From an uncultured Pseudomonadota bacterium (GTDB taxonomy: Bacteria > Myxococcota_A > UBA796 > UBA9615), in assembly GCA_937907595.1 (NCBI GenBank), contig CALCXL010000740.1:1-10642 (forward strand): a stretch of 10,642 bases of DNA, given 5' to 3'. A model generated the notes under the pieces. That model was given only the letters and a program-made list of their open reading frames with translations. It searched no databases and was not told the DNA's origin. Below, in pieces: positions 6,314-10,642 of this stretch (its first letter is position 1; each line of letters starts with the position of its first letter). Made by a program: the position numbers and the translations under genes.

Positions 6314-8047
6314 ATGCCAAGACGTGACCTGCTGACCCTTGCCGGCCTCGGCGCCGTCCTGGGCACCCTGATGATGTGGGCGCCCTCCTGCGACGACGTC
6401 GAGCCCACGCTGCGCATCAACACGCAGGTGGACTCCTTCGAGCAGCTGGTGCGCAAGAAGGTCGACGTCCTGCTCGTCGTCGACAACTCCTGCTCCATGA
6501 TCGACGAGCAGAACAAGCTCGCCGCCAACTTTGAGAACTTCATCGAGCAGTTCCTGCAGGCCGACGTCGACTACCAGATCGGCGTGGTCACCACGGACAT
6601 GGTCGACGAGACGCAGTCGGGCCGGCTGGTCGGCGAGACCAAGCTGATCACGTCGGCCATGGACCTGGAGACCGCCCGCAGCACGTTCGTGGACAACGTG
6701 AAGGTCTGCGCCACGGGCTCCGGCTTCGAGCGGGGGCTCATGGCGGCGGAGGCGGCCCTCTCCGAGCCCATCCTCAGCAACGAGAACGCGGGCTTCCTGC
6801 GCGACGACGCGGCCCTGTCCATCGTCTTCGTCTCCGACGAGGAGGACGGCTCGGCCCGCCCCGTGGGCGAGTTCTTGACCTTCTTCAAGGGCCTCAAGGG
6901 CGACGCCGGCTACCGCGACGACACCCTGGTCAACCTCTCCGCCGTGGTGGGGGAGCCGCCCGACGGCTGCCTTCAGCCCGCGCCCTACGTGCCCAACTGC
7001 ATCGACGGCCTGGACGAGGAGGACGGCGACGGCCTCATCGACTGCGAGGACCCCGACTGCGCCTCGGCCTGGCAGTGCACGATCGTGCCCCCGGAGACCG
7101 ACTGCACGGACAGCATCGACAACGACAACGACGGCGTGGCCGACTGCGACGACGCGGACTGCAACTTCCTGGGCCACTGCCGGGAGCTGGACTGCAGCGA
7201 CGGCATCGACAACGACAACGACGGCGACATGGACTGCGTCGACGTGGACTGCCTGGTCGACCAGTTCGCCCTTTGCGGGGAGATCAGCTGCACCGACGGC
7301 GAGCTCGTGCACCAGGGCGGGCAGTTCCCGAACTTCCTGCGCGACTGCGACGACCCCTCCTGCTTCACCCACGACTCCTTCGAGGAGCTCTGCCTCAACG
7401 TCGGCGGCCGCGCCCTCATCGACTACAAGGAGCGCTGCGACCTCAACGTCGTCTTCGATGAGCAGAGCGGCGGCGTCTACAACCTGGACGGGCCCGACGT
7501 CGACGACGCCACCACCCTGCAGAACGAGCTGCGCGGCTGCGACGACCCCGACTGCGCCTCCTACTGGCTGTGCCAGCCGGAGCTGAGCATGGAGGGGCAC
7601 CAGACCTGCGGCGACTGCCTGGACAACGACGGCGACGGGCTGGACGACTGCGACGACATCGACTGCCTGACCAGCGCCAACTGCGACAACCCGTACCCCA
7701 TCGACGCCGGCAACCGGTACATCGACGTGGCGGTGCGCAGCGGTGGGGTGGTCACCTCCATCTGCGCGGAGGAGTTCAGCGGGCTGGTCCGGGAGCTCGG
7801 CCTCAACATCTCGGGCCTGCGCACGGTCTTCTACCTGACGGCCTGGCCGCGCATCGACAGCATCGAGCTGTACCTGGACGAGCAGATCGAGGCCAACCGC
7901 GTCACCGAGGGCTTCGAGTTCGACCCCATCGACAACAAGATCTCCTTCGCGGCCGACTCGGTCCCCCCCGAGGGCAGCACCCTCATCGTCTTCTACGAGC
8001 GCGCCACCGTGCCGCCCGCCGACCAGACCCCCGGGGAGGAGCTGTGA
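6314..8047 (+). CDS. Exported VWA-domain protein interrupted by a MopE-like Cys/Asp repeat array
   Basis: 577 aa. The N-terminus PRRDLLTLAGLG (2-13) resembles a Tat signal (RRxLL), and a possible lipobox, APSC (23-26), precedes two Asp, so it may be a Tat-exported lipoprotein; Pro at -2 is not canonical. The VWA domain begins at VDVLLVVDNSCSM (50-62), whose DNSCS (57-61) is the MIDAS DxSxS metal site; VVTTDM (91-96) and FVSDEEDGS (172-180) supply further MIDAS-region residues. After VVGEPPDGC (211-219) the fold is broken by about 240 residues with six Cys/Asp-rich units (C229 to C457). Sequence typical of a VWA-protein C-terminus then resumes: DAGNRYIDVA (464-473), SICAEEF (482-488), LNISGLRTVFYL (497-508). 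A metal-dependent ligand-binding surface protein is likely. The ATG at 6314 is chosen over a TTG at 6299 that overlaps the previous stop, because the Tat-like signal follows directly; the ribosome site is weak. Its TGA shares one base with the next ATG. Confidence 0.88.
   Translation: MPRRDLLTLAGLGAVLGTLMMWAPSCDDVEPTLRINTQVDSFEQLVRKKVDVLLVVDNSCSMIDEQNKLAANFENFIEQFLQADVDYQIGVVTTDMVDETQSGRLVGETKLITSAMDLETARSTFVDNVKVCATGSGFERGLMAAEAALSEPILSNENAGFLRDDAALSIVFVSDEEDGSARPVGEFLTFFKGLKGDAGYRDDTLVNLSAVVGEPPDGCLQPAPYVPNCIDGLDEEDGDGLIDCEDPDCASAWQCTIVPPETDCTDSIDNDNDGVADCDDADCNFLGHCRELDCSDGIDNDNDGDMDCVDVDCLVDQFALCGEISCTDGELVHQGGQFPNFLRDCDDPSCFTHDSFEELCLNVGGRALIDYKERCDLNVVFDEQSGGVYNLDGPDVDDATTLQNELRGCDDPDCASYWLCQPELSMEGHQTCGDCLDNDGDGLDDCDDIDCLTSANCDNPYPIDAGNRYIDVAVRSGGVVTSICAEEFSGLVRELGLNISGLRTVFYLTAWPRIDSIELYLDEQIEANRVTEGFEFDPIDNKISFAADSVPPEGSTLIVFYERATVPPADQTPGEEL
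6998..7684 (+). repeat. MopE-like Cys/Asp-rich repeat array inside the VWA protein
   Basis: Codons 229-457. Three well-formed units start at C229, C264 and C294, two degenerate units at C326 and C375, and a last well-formed unit at C432/C435. The consensus is DCxDxxDNDxDGxxDCxDxDC, then 4-7 residues, then Cys: four Cys and an EF-hand-like DxDxDG acidic loop per unit. Similar repeats are annotated as putative metal-binding in MopE-type and many delta-proteobacterial surface proteins. Paired disulfides and Ca2+ or other metal binding are inferred. An identical 24-bp stretch at 7113-7136 and 7203-7226 marks units 2 and 3 as the most recently duplicated. Confidence 0.8.
8033..8041 (+). promoter_or_regulatory. 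Strong Shine-Dalgarno deciding the start of the Cys-rich gene
   Basis: GGGGAGGAG lies in the last codons of the VWA gene. Its GGAGG core (8035-8039) is 7 nt from the ATG at 8047 and 4 nt from the in-frame GTG at 8044, favouring the ATG. It is the best ribosome site inside the operon and allows reinitiation across the TGATG junction. Confidence 0.6.
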
Positions 8048-8619
8048 TGCGCCTGCTGCTCGCCCTCCTCGCCCTCCTCGCGCTGCCCCTGTCCGCGTGC
8101 CAGACCTCCACGTCGTCCTGCACCGAGCACACGGACTGCCCCGACGGCGACATCTGCAGCGACACCGGCGCCTGCGTCACCCAGAGCTGCACCTCGTCCC
8201 TGGACTGCGCCATCGAGTCCTGGTGCGACCCCAGCGCGGGCCAGTGCACGCCGGGCTGCCTCAACGACCGGGACTGCCTGCCCACCGAGCTCTGCGACCA
8301 GGAGCAGCGCCAGTGCGTCGTCACCGGCTGCCGGAGCACTGCCCTGGACTGCAACTTCGGCGAGTTCTGCGACGTGCTGTCGGGCGACTGCATCCCGGCC
8401 GGCGGCTTCTACTGCCGCGCCTGCGAATCCAACGACGACTGTGGCTCGCCCAACAACGTCTGCGTGCGGCTGGGCGGCAGCGGCCAGACCACCTGGTGCG
8501 GCGTGGACTGCTCCGGCGGCCAGAGCTGCCCCCAGGGCTACACCTGCGGGCGCGTGCGCACCACCGGCGACGTCACCGTGTCCTACCAGTGCTTCGCCCC
8601 CTGCTGGGAATACCAGTAG
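8047..8619 (+). CDS. Cysteine-rich lipoprotein with four-Cys tandem repeats
   Basis: 190 aa. The leucine-rich type II signal peptide ends in LSAC (15-18); Cys18 should be lipidated and is followed by Gln. The mature chain has 26 further Cys in about 170 residues. Residues 25-115 are four tandem units with spacing C-x5/6-C-x5-C-x5/6-C, often with Asp before the second Cys (TDC, LDC, RDC, LDC); the C-terminal third has ten more Cys in less regular spacing, including YCRAC, WCGVDC and QSCPQGYTC. This is a small disulfide-knot architecture, common in extracellular proteins of myxobacteria and related groups; no enzyme motif is seen. It must fold after export, so a periplasmic disulfide-forming machinery is implied. 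The start shares one base with the VWA stop, and the next gene begins 16 nt after its TAG, so it is probably made together with the VWA protein, which is also Cys-rich. Confidence 0.85.
   Translation: MRLLLALLALLALPLSACQTSTSSCTEHTDCPDGDICSDTGACVTQSCTSSLDCAIESWCDPSAGQCTPGCLNDRDCLPTELCDQEQRQCVVTGCRSTALDCNFGEFCDVLSGDCIPAGGFYCRACESNDDCGSPNNVCVRLGGSGQTTWCGVDCSGGQSCPQGYTCGRVRTTGDVTVSYQCFAPCWEYQ
8119..8391 (+). repeat. Four tandem four-Cys protein repeats
   Basis: Codons 25-115 of the Cys-rich lipoprotein: units begin at Cys25, Cys48, Cys71 and Cys95, about 23 residues apart. Each has four Cys with 5-6 residue spacings and a 3-4 residue linker to the next unit. They are similar in protein pattern but not identical in DNA. 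Confidence 0.7.
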
Positions 8620-8635
8620 GAGGCCAGGGAGCTTC

Positions 8636-10642
8636 ATGAAGCGGCTGTTCTATCTGCTGTTGCCGCTGGCGCTCGCCGGCTGCCCCACCGGCGACGACGA
8701 CGACGCCACCCCTGAACCCACCCCGTGTGAGAACGACGGCCCGCCCGAGGTCGCCGTCCTGGCGGTGGAGGACGGCCAGCCGGTCGGCTTCCCGGTGGAC
8801 GTGGGCGCGCAGGTCACCGACGGCGACGGCGTCTCCACCGTCACCCTCTGGTACCGCCAGACCGCCAGCCCGGCGCCTTGGCAGAACCTGTTCCTGAGCC
8901 AGGTGCCCGAGCAGCCCGAGTTCTGGGTCGGCTCCATCCCCGGCGTGGGCATCACCGACCCCGGCGTGGACTGGTACGTGGTCGCCAAGGACGTCGACGA
9001 CGGCTGCCAGGAGCAGCGCACGGAGCCCGTTGGCGCCCCCGATCAGTTCTTCACCTTCACCACCCAGCTGGACCTGACCCCGGTGCCCTACAGCACCGAC
9101 TTCGAGCTCGGCGGCGAGGACTGCGGCACCGAAGACCTCAGCCAGCTGGGCTGGACCGCCGACATCCAGGGCTTCCCCCAGTCCACCCACGCCTGGCGCC
9201 TGCGCCCCCAATCGCCCCTGTCGGGCCGCTGCTCGGCCAGCCACTCCGAGGGCATCCCGTTCCTGTGGGACTGCCCGCCGCCGGAGGGGGAGGGGAGCAT
9301 CCTGCGCAAGAACTGGCTGATCACGCCGCCCCTGGACCTGCGCGGCAAGGACACGGTGGCGGTGCGCTGGTTCGAGAAGCGCCTGGAGTCGGGCATCTGC
9401 GCGGAGACCCACGGCCTCTACGTCTCCACGGGATCGCCGGACCCCGCCATCGGCGACTACCAGCTGATCGCCGACCTGCCCCTGCCCGCCTCCTCCTGGG
9501 GCAGCTCGGACTGGTTCGATCTCACGGAGTTCGCCGGCGCCGATCGCGTCTACGTCGGCCTCTACTACGAGGGCGGATCGGCCTCCCGCTGGCAGGTGGA
9601 CGACTTCTACGTCGGCGCGCCCCTGGCGGATCTGGCCCTGGACTCCACGTCGGGCCTGTCCGACGACGTGCAGCCCGGCAGCAACGGCGTGACCCTGGAC
9701 GTCACCCTCATCAACCACTCCGACGCCTACGGGGCCAGCGACCTCACGGCCACGCTGACGACGGCGGACCCGGGCCTCACCCTCGTCAACGACGTCGCCA
9801 CCTACGCCTCCCTGGAGCCCGGCGCCACGGAGGTGGGCTCCGCGCCCTTCGTGTTCGACGTGGCCTCCACCCACCCGGACAACGCCTACCTGGACTTCGC
9901 CCTGGTGGTGGAGGACGACGCCGAGCACCGCTGGACGGTGCCGATCCGCCTGCTCATGGGCCAGGAGAGCAGCGTACGCGTCGACTGGACGGCCGGCGGG
10001 GACGCGCGCCTGGACCTGGAGCTGGGCTACGGCTTCCCCGCCAACCCCGACTTCTCGGTGGGCACCGACACGGCCGACCAGAGCTCGGGCTTCTGGCAGT
10101 TCACCATCACCGATCACGCCGCCGTCCTGCCCCCGGGCCCGGGCGCGCGCCGCTGGTTCCTGCGCGCCACCAACGCCGGCGACCTGCCCGCCACCCTCGA
10201 CGGCGTCCTGTTCACCGTCGGCGGCGAGCCCACCAGCGCCTCGGCCCTGGACGCCGGCCCCCTGGACGTGCCCGCGGGCGGCGAGGTCCTGGTCCGCATC
10301 CCCGAGCCTCCGGCCTTCAGCGTCGTCGGCATGGACACCATCCCCGACCCCGCGGCCCCCGGCGGCACCGTGCAGATCGAGAGCCTGTCCCTGCTCAACT
10401 CGGGCAGCGCCAGCGCCGGCCCCGTCGCCTGCGCCATGGGCAGCTCGGACCCCCACGTCAGCAACGTAGACGCCGACCCGGTCACCTTCGGCTCAACCCC
10501 CATCGGCGCCGGGGAGCTGCGGGGCTCCGACGGCGACTTCTCCTTCGATCTGGACGCCGCGCACGTCGACAACACGCCGGTCGAGCTGACGCTGCTCTGC
10601 CTGGACGGCGTGGAGACCCTGGCCAGCTCCTTCACCGTGGAC
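8636..10642 (+). CDS. Large multidomain lipoprotein with an adhesin-like jelly-roll domain (3' end cut by the window)
   Basis: The frame is open for all 669 codons to the window edge; the stop lies outside. The signal peptide ends in the canonical lipobox LAGC (13-16), followed by an Asp-rich, Pro/Thr linker (about 17-36) that would hold the domains away from the membrane. An Ig-like domain (about 37-142) is followed by a beta jelly-roll of the MAM/cleaved-adhesin style (about 152-327): FELGGEDC near its start, LITPPLDLRG (228-237), HGLYVSTG (259-266), VYVGLYYEGGS (305-315) and the closing WQVDDFYVG (319-327). After it come CARDB-like beta-sandwich segments (about 331-440, with LDVTLINHSDAYG) and (about 560 on, with SLSLLNSGSASAG), separated by a less clear beta-rich part (about 445-535). 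Surface adhesion or scaffolding is inferred; no peptidase motif is seen. The ATG at 8636 is preceded by AGGGAG (8626-8631), 16 nt after the previous stop. Confidence 0.85.
   Translation, partial: MKRLFYLLLPLALAGCPTGDDDDATPEPTPCENDGPPEVAVLAVEDGQPVGFPVDVGAQVTDGDGVSTVTLWYRQTASPAPWQNLFLSQVPEQPEFWVGSIPGVGITDPGVDWYVVAKDVDDGCQEQRTEPVGAPDQFFTFTTQLDLTPVPYSTDFELGGEDCGTEDLSQLGWTADIQGFPQSTHAWRLRPQSPLSGRCSASHSEGIPFLWDCPPPEGEGSILRKNWLITPPLDLRGKDTVAVRWFEKRLESGICAETHGLYVSTGSPDPAIGDYQLIADLPLPASSWGSSDWFDLTEFAGADRVYVGLYYEGGSASRWQVDDFYVGAPLADLALDSTSGLSDDVQPGSNGVTLDVTLINHSDAYGASDLTATLTTADPGLTLVNDVATYASLEPGATEVGSAPFVFDVASTHPDNAYLDFALVVEDDAEHRWTVPIRLLMGQESSVRVDWTAGGDARLDLELGYGFPANPDFSVGTDTADQSSGFWQFTITDHAAVLPPGPGARRWFLRATNAGDLPATLDGVLFTVGGEPTSASALDAGPLDVPAGGEVLVRIPEPPAFSVVGMDTIPDPAAPGGTVQIESLSLLNSGSASAGPVACAMGSSDPHVSNVDADPVTFGSTPIGAGELRGSDGDFSFDLDAAHVDNTPVELTLLCLDGVETLASSFTVD

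Noticed and set aside
6287..7600. A 437-codon minus-strand open frame over the VWA gene.
   Set aside because: Its Val/Ala/Asp-rich repeats are the mirror of the Asp/Cys array on the plus strand; no start context or conserved motif.
6998..7684. Regularly spaced repeats considered as a CRISPR array.
   Set aside because: The repeats are in-frame coding units with diverged DNA and a consistent protein pattern; only one 24-bp pair is identical.
385..9547. Frequent CGATCG considered as a HIP1-like iterated palindrome.
   Set aside because: The full 8-mer GCGATCGC was seen clearly only near 1308; the hexamer excess is modest and better described by the GATC bias reported above.
8573..10456. A 627-codon open frame on the minus strand antisense to the large lipoprotein.
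   Set aside because: Same antisense artefact of high GC; the plus strand has a lipobox, a ribosome site and recognisable beta domains throughout.
1..10642. Search for tRNA, rRNA, insertion sequences and integrase genes.
   Set aside because: No tRNA-like cloverleaf, rRNA motif, transposase motif or terminal inverted repeat was recognised by eye.

Overview
The window is high-GC bacterial DNA (third codon positions are almost all G or C) holding two divergent operons around a roughly 260-bp intergenic region. Many type II (lipoprotein) signal peptides, a von Willebrand A (VWA) protein carrying MopE-like Cys/Asp repeats, a Cys-knot lipoprotein and Asp-rich linkers behind lipobox cysteines suggest a Gram-negative, delta-proteobacterial or Myxococcota-like genome, perhaps an uncultured one. 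That placement is inference from protein style; there is no rRNA or other marker gene here.

Left operon (minus strand, reading from 3232 down to 42): an archaeal/eukaryal-style ribonuclease HII, a family 2 glycosyltransferase, glucose-1-phosphate cytidylyltransferase (rfbF) and an NAD-dependent sugar-nucleotide dehydratase, probably CDP-glucose 4,6-dehydratase (rfbG). The last three are tightly packed: a 4-nt gap, then two ATGA start/stop overlaps. The RfbF-RfbG pair would convert glucose-1-phosphate to CDP-glucose and then CDP-4-keto-6-deoxyglucose, the entry to CDP-deoxysugars of surface polysaccharides; the glycosyltransferase is a candidate user of a related donor. A hairpin-capable inverted repeat lies just past the rfbG stop, at the window edge.

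Right operon (plus strand, 3496 to beyond 10642): a clear sigma70-like promoter (TTGACC, 18 bp, TATACT) lies inside a 29-bp-offset direct repeat. It drives five closely spaced genes, all encoding exported, probably lipid-anchored proteins: (1) a 646-aa lipoprotein with three IPT/TIG-like repeats; (2) a 289-aa lipoprotein with a possible class I glutamine amidotransferase-like (ThuA-like) fold but no nucleophile Cys; (3) a 577-aa VWA protein interrupted by a long array of Cys/Asp-rich MopE-like repeats; (4) a 190-aa lipoprotein with 26 cysteines besides its lipobox Cys; (5) a lipoprotein of more than 669 aa with an adhesin-like jelly-roll and several beta-sandwich domains, cut by the window end. 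Overlaps of 4 and 1 nt and gaps of 11 and 16 nt imply one transcript and co-assembly of a surface complex. I know no characterised system with this set of parts; it is the most interesting content of the window.
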